A DNA stretch of 64,000 nucleotides from Ciona intestinalis (taxonomy: Eukaryota; Chordata; Ascidiacea; Phlebobranchia; Cionidae): NCBI RefSeq assembly GCF_000224145.3, contig NW_004190369.2, forward strand, positions 1-64,000, read 5' to 3'. The notes under the pieces were generated by a model. It had not been told where the DNA came from. It was given only the letters and a program-made list of their open reading frames with translations, and did no database searches. How positions within the stretch are numbered: the stretch's first letter is position 1; the number at the start of each line of letters is the position of its first letter. Below are positions 13,201 through 28,200 of this stretch, piece by piece. Made by a program: the position numbers and the translations under genes.

Positions 13201-16200
13201 AGGTTGCCAGGATATCTGTAACCTTTGACTTTGCAATCCACTTCTTCCCAGATTGTGATGAGACAATCAATAGAGTGGGGTCCGTGATATGAAGTGCAAT
13301 TCTCAGGATAAACTGAAATATATTAATTAAAATACATAATTATTACTGACAAAGTCATGCAAACAAAATTCGAACCAAGTCCATAACATTCCAATTGTTT
13401 AACTTCATCACCAGCATAGGCACTAGCTTGAACCATCTCAAAATTTTCCAAAATCTCTCTGAAGTTGATATATTAAAATTACAAACATACTATATCAAAT
13501 ACAACACTTAATTATAAAACTTACTCGACATTCTTTAGATTCAGTGCAACTCTTTCAGCTGTATCTAGTTTAACTGGAGCTTTTGTTCCTTCACTTAAAC
13601 AACCCTTTGATTCCCATATAGTTGTAATACATTCCGCACTGTGTGGTCCATGGTATGTGGTACAGTTTTCAGGAAATACTGAAATAGTTTATTATAAAAT
13701 CAGACATATTAGAATTAATAAAAGGTTTAAATCAAAATTTAAGTATACCATTTAATTACAGATATATACCATATTGATTTAGGTGTATTTATAAAACTAA
13801 ATGTAGAGTCCTATTTACCTAAACCATAACAGTTTAATTGGTGATCATCATTTCCACCATCAGCTGCTGATTTCACACCTTTCATGTTTTGCATTACATT
13901 TCTATAATAAAAAATAACTGACAAGTAGCCCTTTTTGTTATAAATACAAAGATATATAAAACAAAAAAACATTTCATGAAGCATGAATATAGTTCATGTG
14001 AGAGCCTGATAAAATTAAATATTATTATTTGTACAAAAAGTATGTTAGGTTTCATACCACAACCACAACCTTCTCAGATATTGAACCAAATAGAATATTC
14101 AAGTTTTATTACAAAGTGACATGTAAAATATTGAACACATTACTAACTGTTATAGTGATATGTAAAATATTGTTACTAAATATATATGTAATTTATTTAT
14201 AGTATAAATATGCAAATTTCAAAACAACAACCCATTTTGCTATCTGGAAATGTTACTCACTAAAAATTTGTAAAACACCTTTTAAATCATAAAAACAAAT
14301 ATGTCAATGTTTAAAATGACAAGTCTACAACTAACCTCAAAGCAGAGTTTTTCAGGTCATTTACATCGGCAGATGTGAGATTGTTAGGATGTCTATAACC
14401 TTTAACTTTGCAATCCACTTCTTCCCATATTGTGATAAGACAGTCAATGGAGTGGGGTCCATAAAAAGATGTGCAATTATCCGGAAAAACTGAAAAGGGG
14501 GTATTCAAATGGACTACAATGAATTGAATTAAACAAATACAAACCAACTCCGTAACACTCAAGTTCTTTATCATCATCACCACCATCAGCTTTCATTCGA
14601 ACTGTTTCATAGTTATTCAAAACCTCACTGTACGAAGAGAATAAATTTGTGTTGTGAATCATGCCCTGTTGCTTTATTCATAACCCAAGTAAAACTTACT
14701 CAATACTAAGCAAATCTGTGTTGTGCTTTTCAACAGTTGTTAATTTAATTGGAGCTTTTGTTCCTTCATTCAAACAACCTTTTGATTCCCATATACTTGT
14801 AAGACACTGTATAGTATGTGGTCCATGGTACGTGGTGCAATTTTCAGGAAAGACTATAAGAGTAATTATTTTGAAACGATAAACACATAAGCTATAAAAA
14901 AACAAAGTGAAAAACCTAATAAATTAATTAATAATGTATTATACCTAAGCCATAACAATTCAATTGATTATCATCATTTCCATCATCAGCTGCTGTTTTC
15001 ACAAATTCCATGTTTTTTATTACATCTCTGTTAAAAAATATAAAACTGTAATTAATCAAATCCATGTGGTAAGTTATCCTACCTTATGTTGAGGGATTTC
15101 AAAGCATCTGCATCAGTAGTTGTTAGATTGCCAGGATATCTGTAACCTTTGACTTTGCAATCCACTTCTTCCCAGATTGTGATGAGACAATCAATAGAGT
15201 GGGGTCCGTAAAAAGAAGTGCAATTTTCAGGAAAAACTAAAAAGATTACAATACATTAGAGGATGCTAGAAAAGCTAAAGTATAAAAACAAACCAAGTCC
15301 ATAACATTCCAATTCTTTATCATCATCCCCACTTGCTGCTTTCATTTGAACAGTTTCAAAATTATTCAAAACTTCACTATAAATGTAAATACAAAAAAAC
15401 ATCAGATTGTGATTTAATGCAACATGATATACAGAATACTTACTTAACATTAAGCAAATCTAATATGTGTTTCTCAAGAGTATCTAGTTTAACCGGAGCT
15501 TTAGTTCCTTCACTTAAACAACCCTTTGATTCCCAGATAGCTGTAAGACATTCCACGCTGTGTGGTCCATGGTATGTGGTACAATTTTCAGGTAATACTG
15601 AAAACAAAATGAAAATTGGACATTACTATATTAAAAGTTGTGGAAAATATATAGGTTTCTACAGAAGAACAATTTAAAGCATAAATGGCAGGATAAAAAA
15701 AACAGTTTACAGTTGCAAGATACTAATTATGTGAGCTAACTTACTCAAGCCATAACAATTCAATTGATGATCCTCATTTCCACCATCAGCTGCAGATTTT
15801 ACACCTTCTATGTTTTCTATTATTGCTCTGTAAACATAAATCACTTAATTGAAAAGGTAAATTATTTCAAAACCAAAACTCACGTCAAATTTGAGGTTTT
15901 CAATGAATCCCTGTCAGTGGTGGTGAGGTTGCTAGGGTATCTGTAACCCTTAACATTGCAATCCACTTTTTTCCAAATTGAGATGAGACATTCAATTGAA
16001 TGAGGTCCGTGATATGAAGTGCAATTCTCAGGATAAACTAAAATAAAATACAGTTATAGGCCAATTTTTAACAAAAGCAATAATGTACAAACCAATTCCA
16101 TAACATTCCAATCCTTTATCTTTGTCACCACCATCGGCTTCGAATCTTACTGTTTCAAAATTATCTAAAACCTGGCTGTAATTTGAAAAAAAAACACTTG

Positions 16201-19200
16201 CAAAACATAAGAAACACATTCAACAAGCAATGTGTACTTACTCTATATTAAGTAAATCCAAGGCTTCCATTTCCGTTGTTTTTAATTTAACTGGAGCATT
16301 TGTTCCTTCAGCGAAACAACCTTTCCATTCCCAGATAGTGGTAAGACATTCCACACTGTGTGGTCCGTAATACGTGTCACAATTGTCAGGAAACACTAAA
16401 AACCAATTACACAATTGAAACAGAAGGTGTCATGATTGAAATGGAATTTGAATAAACAAAAAAAGCAATTTAAGTCTGACCTGTCCCATAACAATTTAAC
16501 TGATGATCACCATTTCCGCCATCTGCAGCTAATTTTACACTTTCCATGTTTTTCCTTACAGCTCTGTGAAAAAGAATTGTACATTTAAAGGGGGTGTGAA
16601 TTATATAACGTAAAGACAACTCTCACGTCAAATTTAAGTTCTTCAAGGCTTCAGCATCGTCAGTTGTAAGATTTCCAGGATATCTGTAACCTTTGACTTT
16701 GCAATCCACTTCTTCCCAGATTGTGATAAGACAATCAATAGAGTGGGGTCCGTGATAGGAATCACAATTCTCAGGATAAACTGAAAGGGAATAAAATAGT
16801 AGGCCAATTCGAAACTATAGCAATGTTATTATTAGTAAACAAACCAATTCCATAACATTCCAATCCTTTATCCTTATCACCACCATCAGCTTCAAATCGA
16901 ACTGCTTCAAACTGATCCAAAATTTCACTGCAGCAGGAATAACAGATATACAAACCAAACCAAATACATAGGCAACATTACATACTCTACGGTCAGTAAA
17001 TCCAAGGCCTCTATTTCATTTGTTTCTAATTTAACTGGAGCTTTTGTTCCTTCACTTAAACAACCTTTTGATTTCCAGATATTTGTAAGACATTCCACAC
17101 TGTGTGGTCCATAGTATGTGTCACAATTGTCAGGAAATACTAAAAAAAATCTATGTTTTTTTTTCATAAATAAAAAAATTACATTAATGTTATAAGTAGT
17201 TTTAACTTAAGATAATGTTAGGTTTACGAAAGGTAGTCTTTGTTTACCCAAGCCATAACAGTTTAACTGATGATCATCATTTCCGCTATCTGCGGCTGAT
17301 TTCACGCTTTCCATGTTTTCCCTTACAGCTCTGTAAAAATGAATTATACATTTAATGGGGTGTGAATTATAAAACCTAAAAACAATTCTCACGTCAAATT
17401 TAAGTTCTTTAAGAATTCAGCATCCGAATTTGTTAGATTTTCAGGAAATCTATAACCCTCGACCTTGCAATCCACTTCTTCCCATATCTTGATGAGACAA
17501 TCAATAGAGTGGGGTCCGTGGTAAGAATCACAATTCTCAGGATAAACTGAAACAGAAAAGAACATTATTTTTAAACCTTAATCAGTGTTTTTAGCATGGT
17601 TTGAGTTTATTAAAATATTCTATTAAATACTCGATAAAAACATACCAATATCACAAGATGCAAAAAATATTTATTGAATGCCATCACAGTTCATTGATAC
17701 GAGTAAACATGGCTGCCAACTGTATTTTGTATACATTTGATCATTGTGACTATTATTCTATTTTATGTGAGTGAGGTCCCGCAGCATGGCACGCCATAGG
17801 CCCTAGAATTTAGGCCACTATTGACCCATTACCCCAAACATTGTGACTTTGCAAATGACCCTGAATCCTGACAGGTAGGAAAAGTGTGTCATTAGCATTT
17901 AATTCATTAGCATTTAATTGAGTGGGAAGCCTGTATCATCACTTTTTAATAACGTGGTTGCTTACATAAGAGACTATAGTGTGTTTTATTTGGGGGGAAG
18001 TTAAACAATGTAAGAATGTTGTTGGAAATTATAGAGCACCAGAAAATGGATCCCAGATATCGGCAAACGTGAGATAGTTTATATCTCGTCACCTAAACAA
18101 ATACAAATATACAAACCAATTCCATAACATTCCAATCCTTTATCTTTGTCACCACCATCAGCTTCGAATCTTACTGTTTCAAAATTATCCAAAACCTCAC
18201 TGTCAATTAAACATGCAATAAAATTAATAAGTAAATGTAAGGGAGCAAAACTTTAACAATATTTATATTCACTTACTCTACATTCAGCAAATCCAAAGCT
18301 TCTTTATCAGCATGATCTAATTTAACTGGAGCTTTTGTTCCTTCACTTAAACAACCTTTCCATTCCCAGATGGTTGTAAGACATTGAACGCTGTGTGGTC
18401 CGTAATATGTGTCACAGTTGTCGGGAAATACTAAAACAGGAGTAAAATCAATACCTTACTTACTGATTTGTTCTTTGTAATACAATGAAAGAACAAAAAT
18501 ACTACAAGTCAACTTACCCAAGCCATAACAATTTAACTGATGATCATCATTTCCGCCATCTGCTGCTAATTTTACACTTTCCATATTTCCTCTTACAGCA
18601 CTGTAATAAAAACGTCATATATTGGATGCCTATATTATGTTTAAAAATTAGGCTCACGTCAAGTTCATGGATTTCAAGGCATCTGCTTCAGCAGTTGTCA
18701 GGTTGCTAGGGTATCTGTAACCTTCGACCTTGCAATCTACTTCTTCCCAAATCGTGATGAGACAATCAACAGAGTGGGGTCCGTGATAAGAATCACAATT
18801 TTCAGGATAAACTGGAAGATAACACAATAGTAGGACAACATCCACCAATAGCAACGGTGGTAATAATGTACAAACCAATTCCATAACATTCCAATCCTTT
18901 ATTTTTGTCACCACCATGAGCTTCAACTTGAACTAATTCGAATTTATCCAAAACCTCTCTGTTGTTGAAAAAAAAATGCAAGAAACTTTAAAATAATAAT
19001 ATTCTATGTGTACATACTCTACATTCAGCAAATCCAAAGCCTCTGTTTCATTTGTTTCTAATTTAACTGGAGCTTTCGTTCCTTCAGCTAAACAACCTTT
19101 TGATATCCAGATAGTTGTAAGGCATTCTACACTGTGTGGTCCATAGTATGCATCACAGTTTTCAGGAAACACTAATCGAACAAAACAAATAAATAAACTT

Positions 19201-22200
19201 ACAGATTGCATGTTTTCATCAAAATAGCATCTTTAAATTAAAAAAGATTTTACCTAAACCATAGCAATTTAATTGATGATCATCATTTCCATTATCAGCT
19301 GCTGATTTTACAGCTTCCATGTTTTCTTTTATGGCTCTGTAGAGAAGCTAAATTTATTTACAGCTAATATTGTCCATGGGAGCTACCTAACACTTTTTAA
19401 CAAACACCTTGTTTACAGAATTTCACAGGTTTGTCAGGGTCTAATAAAACATCTTATTAAAATATTCAAAATTTAATTAAATATTTACAATATTTTACAC
19501 ACATGCAAAAAAATAAAAAAAGCTTTAATTTGCCCCAAGCTATCTGCAATGTTAAACTTGTAAAAATATTTGAAAAGTACTGATAACATGTTGGTTGCAT
19601 TATTTGTTTATTCCAAAATGGTGTTTTTATGATATTACAGTATTTTCATATTATAATAAATCAGACTAAAAATAAAATACCCATGCACAGAAATGCAAGA
19701 AAATAAGTGATTACAACAGACTGGTAAGCCAAAATATTAAATGCAATTAAAGATTGAAACATCTTAATAACCTTTGCTATGCAATGTGTTAGGGAAAATG
19801 ATAAAAGGAAACAAATGAAGAAAAAGCAAAGGAAGTGGAGCATAGTTTGTGGATCAAACCTTTATTATTGAATTGGTGATAATACATATATTCACTCCTC
19901 ACGACTGCATAATATACTTATGACAAAAAATAGAACACACTTACGACAAATTAGAGTTTCTTAAAGCATCGGCATCTTCAGTTGTAAGATTGCCAGGAAA
20001 TCTATAACCTTGGACCTTGCAATCCACTTCTTCCCAGATTGTGATGAGACAATCAATAGAGTGGGGTCCGTGATAAGAATCACAATTTTCAGGATAAACT
20101 GAAAGGTAATACAATAGTAGGGCAACATTCACCAATAGCAATGATGGTAATAATGTACAAACCAATTCCATAACATTCCAATCCTTTATCTTTATCACCA
20201 CCATCAGCTTCCATTCGAACTAAGGTAAAATTATGCATAACCTCTCTGCAATGAAAACATTAAATGAAACTGTCAAATACTTAAAAAAAAAATTATTCCG
20301 CTTACTCTACAATAAGCAAATCTAAAGCTTCTTTTTCAGCAGTGTTTAGTTTAACTGGAGCTTTTGATCCTTCACTGAAACAACCTTTTGATATCCAGAT
20401 GATTGTAAGACATTCCACACTGTGTGGTCCATAGTATGTGTCACAGTTGTCGGGAAATACTGGAACAGGAGTTTAAACAATACCTTACTTACCGTTCAAT
20501 CAAGGCAAAACATTTAAAACAAACATATTTCTACTTAAACTAACTTTTCTAATAGAAGCACCAAATAGTAAAAAACTAAAATTACCCAAGCCATAACAAT
20601 TCAACTGATGATCAGCATTTCCGCCATCTGCTGCCAATTTTACACTTTCCATGTTTTCTCTTACAGCTCTGTGAAAAAGCGTCATATATCAGATGTTTAT
20701 ATTATGTTTAAAAATTTAACTTACGTCAAATTCATGGAATTCAGAGCATCCGCATCAGTAGTGGTCAGGTTGCTAGGATATCTGTAACCTTTGACCTTGC
20801 AATCCACTTCTATCCAAATTGTGATGAGACATTCAATAGAGTGAGGTCCGTGATAAGAATCACAATTTTCGGGATAAACTGCACGGTAAGATGTCACTAT
20901 AATCATTCACAAACAAAACAAATACAAATATACAAACCAATTCCATAACATTCCAATCCTTTATCTTTGTCACCACCATCAGCTTCCATTCGAACTGTTT
21001 CAAAATTATCCAAAACCTCACTGTCAATTAAACATGCAATAAAATTAATAAGTAAATGTAAGGGAGCAAAACTTTAACAATATTTATATTCACTTACTCC
21101 ACATTCAGCAAATCCAAAGCTTCTTTATCGGCATGATCTAATTTAACTGGAGCTTTTGTTCCTTCACTTAAACAACCTTTCCATTCCCAGATGGTTGTAA
21201 GACATTGAACACTGTGTGGTCCGTAATATGTGTCACAATTGTTGGGAAATACTAAAAAATAAATATATGTTGATTTAAAAAAATTAAATTTTCATTTTCA
21301 TGGATTATTCACAAACAAAAAAAAGTCCAAATTACCTAAGCCATAACAATTTAATTGATGATCAACATTTCCATTATCAGCTGCTGATTTTACACCTTCC
21401 ATGTTTTCTGTTACAGCTCTGCAAGTTAAAAAAATTTATGTCATTGTTGTAAACAAAATAGAACTCCATAAGCCTTACGTCAAATTTAGGGATTTTAAAA
21501 AATCTGCATCCGCAGTTGTGAGATTGTTAGGAAATCTGTAACCTATAACCTTACAATCCACTTCTTCCCAGATTGTTATAAGACAGTCAATAGAATGAGG
21601 TCCGTGATATGAATCACAATTCTCAGGATAAACTGAAAGGTAATACAATAGTAGGGCAACATCCACCAATAGCAACGGTGGTAATAATGTACAAACCAAT
21701 TCCATAACATTCCAATCCTTTATCTTTGTCACCACCATCAGCTTCCATTCGAACTGCTTCAAAATTATCAAAAACCTCACTGAGAATTAATAATTTAAAT
21801 CAAATGGGTTAAGTTGGTTTTAAACAACAAAACTTACTCTACATTCATCCGATCCAAAGCATCCTTTTCAGCTGTATCTAATTTAACTGGAGCTTTTGTT
21901 CCTTCACCTAAACAACCTTGCCATATCCAGATAGTGGTAAGACATTCCACACTGTGTGGTCCGTAATATGTGTCACAATTTTCAGGAAACACTAAAAATA
22001 TCACATATTTTATGTTACTGTTGATGTATAACAGTGACAACAAGCCTACTTTTTACTCAAAATAGTTAGAGTACAAAAAAATAATAACTTATTAACTAGA
22101 TAAGAAATGACTAGAAAAAATATATTTTTTGTGTTACAAACTTCTTAAAATTATAAAAGATGTAAATTGTAGAGTTAAACTACAAGGTTTTAAAAAATCT

Positions 22201-25200
22201 TTAAAAATTCAACATGGTTTTTGTAAATAAAATAAAAGTTTATTTCAAAGAATATATATTTCAAATCAGGTACATGCTTACATACATATATGCATACAAG
22301 ATACAATTAAAGTATTTTTAGGAAAAACCTAAGCAGATTGCCAAATTAAATATATTACTTAATTATATAATGTATTTAGTAATATAAATACATTAACAAG
22401 TAGTTTCTAATGTAGAAAAAAAACCCACTAAACTTAAAAAGTAAAAACTTGACATTTGTTTGTTACTATTTTAAAATACATATAAATTCATTTGTGTTAA
22501 TCTATACAAAACGAAGGAATTTACAACAGATAGAGTAATAGCATGGAACAAAATAATATTACAACCACAACAAACATACATTGGATTGTTTAATAGAATA
22601 TATATATATATATACTGACCTGTCCCATAACAGTTTAACTGATGATCATCATTTCCATCATCTGCTGCTGATTTTACACTTTCCATGTGTTCTTTTACAG
22701 CTCTGTGTAAAAACGTCATATATTGGATGCCTATATTATGTTTAAAAATTAGGCTCACGTCAAATTCATGGATTTCAAAGCATCTGCATCAGCAGTTGTT
22801 AAATTGCCAGGATAACTGTAACCTTTGACTTTGCAATCCACTTCTTCCCAAATTGTGATGAGACATTCAATAGAGTGAGGTCCGTGGTAAGAATCACAAT
22901 TCTCAGGATAAACTGAAAATAATTAAAATAACACATCAATTTGTACCAATAAAAGTGCTATTAATAATCTACAAACCAATTCCATAACATTCCAATCCTT
23001 TATCTTTGTCACCACCATCAGCTTCCATTCGAACCGTTTCAAAAACAACGAATACTTCACTGTAAAAATAATTAATGAAACAAATTAAATCACCTTTAAA
23101 AAAAATTAAAAAAACCAGAAACTTCCTGGATACTTACTCCACATTCAGTACATCCAAGTCATGTTTTTCAGCTGTATCTAGTTTAACTGGAGCTTTTGTT
23201 CCTTCACTTAAACAACCTTTTGATTCCCAGATAGTTGTAAGACATTGAACACTGTGTGGTCCGTAGTATGTGTCACAATTTTCAGGAAACACTGTAACAT
23301 TTACATATTATATGTTGTGTTGCTGTATGAATGAGGTTGCCAAACTTTTCACTAAACACTAAAAAATAGCCAAGACATATCACTACTGAATAAAAACAAT
23401 TTAAACACAGGCGAAACATTTTAAGGTAATGGCTTACATGGACAGGTTGACAGCTTACCTTACAAGCCAAACCTTGGGTTTTTATTTAACACAAGATTTA
23501 AAAAAATCTTGGTACCTAGAATAAAAACTCAGGTATCACAAAACCTGGCAAATATTGAATAGATAAAAAAAACAACAACACTGAATAACCATGTCATGTA
23601 CATGTGTACAAATAGTTTAACAAGAATATAGGTACCAGTCAAATCATTATATCATGTATTTACCTATTCCATAACAATTCAATTGATGATCATTATTTCC
23701 ACTATCAGCTGCTGATTTTACACTTTCCATGTTTTCTCTTACAGCTCTGTGTATTAATAAACTATTTTCTCCCCGATTCTACCAAAGGAATTAAACACTT
23801 ACGTTAAGTTGGTCGATTTCAAAGCATCAGCATCTGCAGTTGTCAGGTTGCCAGGATATCTATAACCTTCCATCTTGCAATCCACTTCTTCCCATATCGT
23901 GATGAGACAATCAATAGAATGAGGTCCGTGATAAGAATCACAATTCTCAGGATAAACTGAAATGAAACAAAATAGTAGGCCTGTTTGTAACAATAGCAAT
24001 AATGTACAAACCAATTCCATAACATTCCAATCCTTTATCTTTGTCACCACCGTCAGCTTCAAGTCGAACAGTTTCAAAGTTAGCTACAACTTCACTGTGA
24101 AAAACAGAATTAAAACATGCTCCTCACACAAACTATAAAATTGAATTTATCTAAAACCTAATATGATTACTTACTCTACTGTCAGCAAATCCAAAACATC
24201 TCTATCAGCATGATCTAACTTAACAGGGGCCTTTGTCCCTTCACTTAAACAACCCTTTGATTCCCAGATAATAGTAAGGCATTCCACACTGTGTGGTCCG
24301 TAATAGGAATCACAATTGTCAGGAAACACTAAAATGTGTCATGTATATTAATATTTGCAGTGGCATACCTAGGATCATACATAATTCAGCAGCCTAGTAG
24401 TTAAAACTAATAAAAGATGGGGGGGGGGGTTATTATCCCATTTTTTGGTTTTGTGCTGTAAGGATAAAACATACCAATTGCTGAGTTAAAGATGGGTTTT
24501 TGACATATTAAAGTAAGCTTTGTTACTATTAAATATTTTTAGGTATTTTATACATTTTGGTAAATAAGTCTGTGGTTAGGTATAAATATTAAATTTGGTA
24601 AATTAATTTATTAAAGGTTTTAGGAACTTTTTAAACTTACCTCTTTTTATTAAACAGAACATAATCCTTAATATGTTGCTAGTTATGCAGTTTTAATTAG
24701 AACATTTGTTTTAAAATTTATAAATATGACTTGAATTTAATCAGTGGATATAATACATAGGATTTGATACTTGAGAATCAAGATGTGCAGAAATAAATAT
24801 GACAAATACCAAAAACTAACCAGTGTTGTTCCACTGAAAAGGATCTACATGGCTACTACATGCAAAAAAACAGCATTACATGTGAAAGTAATTTTAAAAA
24901 AAGATTAAAAACTTGGTTCAAAAAAATATTTACAAACATATAATCTTACCAATTCCATAACAATTTAATTGATGATCAACATTACCACCATCAGCTTCTG
25001 CTTTTACATCTTTCATGTTTTCTCTTATTGCTCTGTGTAATTAACCAACTAATAAATATAAACAAAATATAAACAAAATGACCATATTTCAAAAATTACG
25101 TCAAATTCATGGCTTTCAAAGCATGAGCATCTGTTGTTGTTAGATTTCCAGGATATCTCCAACCCATGACTTTGCAATCCACTTCTTCCCAGATTGTGAT

Positions 25201-28200
25201 AAGACAATCAATAGAGTGAGGTCCGTGATAAGAATCACAATTCTCAGGATAAACTGAAAGGTAATACAATAGTAGGCAAATAAGCAGCAACAGCGATGTT
25301 GTTAATAATGTACAAACCAATTCCATAACATTCCAATCCTTTATCTTTATCTCCACCATCAGCTTCGAATCTTACTGCTTCAAAATTATCCAAAATCTCA
25401 CTAAGGTTAAATAAAATATAAACACTTGAAACTTCAACAAACACAGGGAACTTACTTCATGTTAAGCAAATTTATAGTCTCCAGTTCATTTGTTTTTAAT
25501 TTAACTGGAGCTTTTGTACCTTCAGCTAAACAACCTTTCCATTCCCAGATAGTGGTAAGGCATTCCACACTGTGTGGTCCGTAATACGTGTCACAATTTT
25601 CGGGAAACACTAAAAGAAAAAATATAGATAGCTTTTACACGTACAAGTCATAAAAATTACACGGTTGCAAGAAAAAAATTGACAACCATTAAAAAGAGAC
25701 ACTTGTCTTATTTACCTAAACCATAACAATTCAATTGATGATCAATATTTCCATCATCAGCTGCAGATTTCACAGCTTCCATGTTTTCTCTCAATGCTCT
25801 GCACAAACATTTTCTTAATTTTAAAATAAAATTTGTCTTTAAATCCTAAAATTACGTGAAATTCATGGATTTTAGGGCATCAGCATCTGCCGTTGTAAGG
25901 TTGCCAGGATATCTCCAACCCATGACCTTGCAATCTACTTCTTCCCAGATTGTGATGAGACATTCAATAGAGTGGGGCCCGTGATAAGAATCACAATTCT
26001 CAGGATAAACTAAAAAGAAACAGAACCATAGGCAAATTTATAACAAAAGCAATAATGTACAAACCAATTCCATAACATTCCAATCCTTTATCTTTATCAC
26101 CACCATCAGCTTCCATTCGAACGGTTTCAAAATTAACAGAAACATCACTATGGGTATAGTGAAGTGGTGAAAAAAGTTAGTAATTGTGTTTGGTAAACGA
26201 GTAGGCCCTACCAACAAAACTTACTCAACATTTAGCAAATCCAAAACTTCTTTTTCAGCTCCGTCTAATTTAACTGGAGCCTTTGATCCTTCACTTAAAC
26301 AACCCTTTGATTCCCAGATAGTTGTAAGACATTCAACACTGTGTGGCCCATGGTATGTGTCACAATTTTCAGGAAATACTAAAACAATTAAACAGAGCAT
26401 ATTAGTAATCCTCTTCGTTTTACATAAGCAGAAGATACCAAGAATAAAGTATACATGAAAGCTACTACCTGTAACTAAAACCAAGTAATTCTGACAACAA
26501 AGCCAATATTTGAAAAAAAAACAAACGATTAACAAACTGGTGAGAAAGAGTTACTGAATAATTACTACTAATAGGTAAACAGTTTTTTTTTGGTTGATAA
26601 TCCTTTATATTGTATAAAGTAAATGAAGTTAGGAATTACTAATAATATAAGACCATACCTTAGCTTTGTACCAAACAACAATATTTTATAAAACTCTCAA
26701 TAATCTCCAACCATATGCCCAGGTAAATACCAATTGTTAGTTAGTGTTCTTATTCTTTTTGTTAAAATCCACTTCAAAATATCATTGGAGTTTAAACACA
26801 GAAAATGTTTAAAATGTGAAATGTAACCATCTTTTTTTATTATTACTATGAAAAAAAATTACATATTTTTGTTTATCTGTAACATTTTATGATGATTGGT
26901 GTACTAAATACACATATTATAATTAAGCCCATCGCTGTTAATACCTATGTACATTGGAGATATTCATGCAATTTTAGTTAATACACAACCAAAACATATA
27001 TTTATCAATATAATAGTTAGATACCAATTCCATAACAATTCAATTGCTGTTCAGCATTTCCACCATCAGCTGCTGATTTCACACTTTCCATGTTGGCTCT
27101 TACAGCTCTGTTTGTTTACACAAAATTTGACAAACCAACATAAGAAAAAGTGATTATATTACATACGTAATATTTGTTGATTTCAAAATGTCAGCATCTG
27201 CCGTTGTGAGATTTCCAGGATATCTATAACCTTCGACCTTGCAATCCACTTCTTCCCAGATTTTGATGAGACATTCAATAGAGTGAGGTCCATGATAAGA
27301 ATCACAATTCTCAGGATAAACTGAAATAAAATACAATAGTAGTGAACATGCACCAAAAACAATGTAGCTATTATTGTACAAACCAATTCCATAACATTCC
27401 AATCCTTTATCTTTGTCACCACCATCGGCTTCGAATCTTACTGTTTCAAAATTGTCCAAAATCTCACTAAAATTAAATAAAATATAAACACTTGAAATTT
27501 CAACAAACACAGAAAACTTACACCATATTAAGCAAATTGATCGTCTCCAGTTCATTTGTTTTTAATTTAACTGGAGCTTTTGTTCCTTCATCTAAACAAC
27601 CTATCCATTCCCATATGGTGGTAAGACATTCCACACTGTGTGGTCCGTAATACGTGTCACAATTGTCAGGAAACACTAAAAAAACAAATATACATAGCTG
27701 TTGCATTTACAAGATACAATCAATTATAAAATGGTATCAAACAAAGAGGCACCAATCTGGTTTACCTAAACCATAACAATTCAACTGATGATCATAATTT
27801 CCATTATCTGCTGCTGATTTTACACTTTCCATGTTCTCCCTTACAGCTCTGCACAAACATTACTTAATTAAAAAATGAAATTGCCTTTAATTCTTAAAAT
27901 TACGTTAAATTCATGGAATTTAGGGCATCAACATCTGTCGTTGTGAGATTGCCAGGATATCTCCAACCCATGACCTTGCAATCCACTTCTTCCCATATCG
28001 TGATGAGACAATCAATAGAGTGGGGTCCGTGATAAGAATCACAATTCTCAGGATAAACTGAAAGGGAATAAAATAGTAGGCCAATTCGAAACTATAGCAA
28101 TGTTGTTATTAGTAAACAAACCAATTCCATAACATTCCAATCCTTTATCTTTATCACCACCATCAGCTTCCATTCGAATTATTTCAAAATTAACAGAAAC

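Noticed and set aside
15333..15677. Plus-strand open frame of 114 codons, and similar plus-strand frames at 12766, 14661, 26186 and 28207
   Set aside because: They are antisense shadows of A alpha exons. The opposite strand has the conserved cysteines, splice signals and constant exon lengths.
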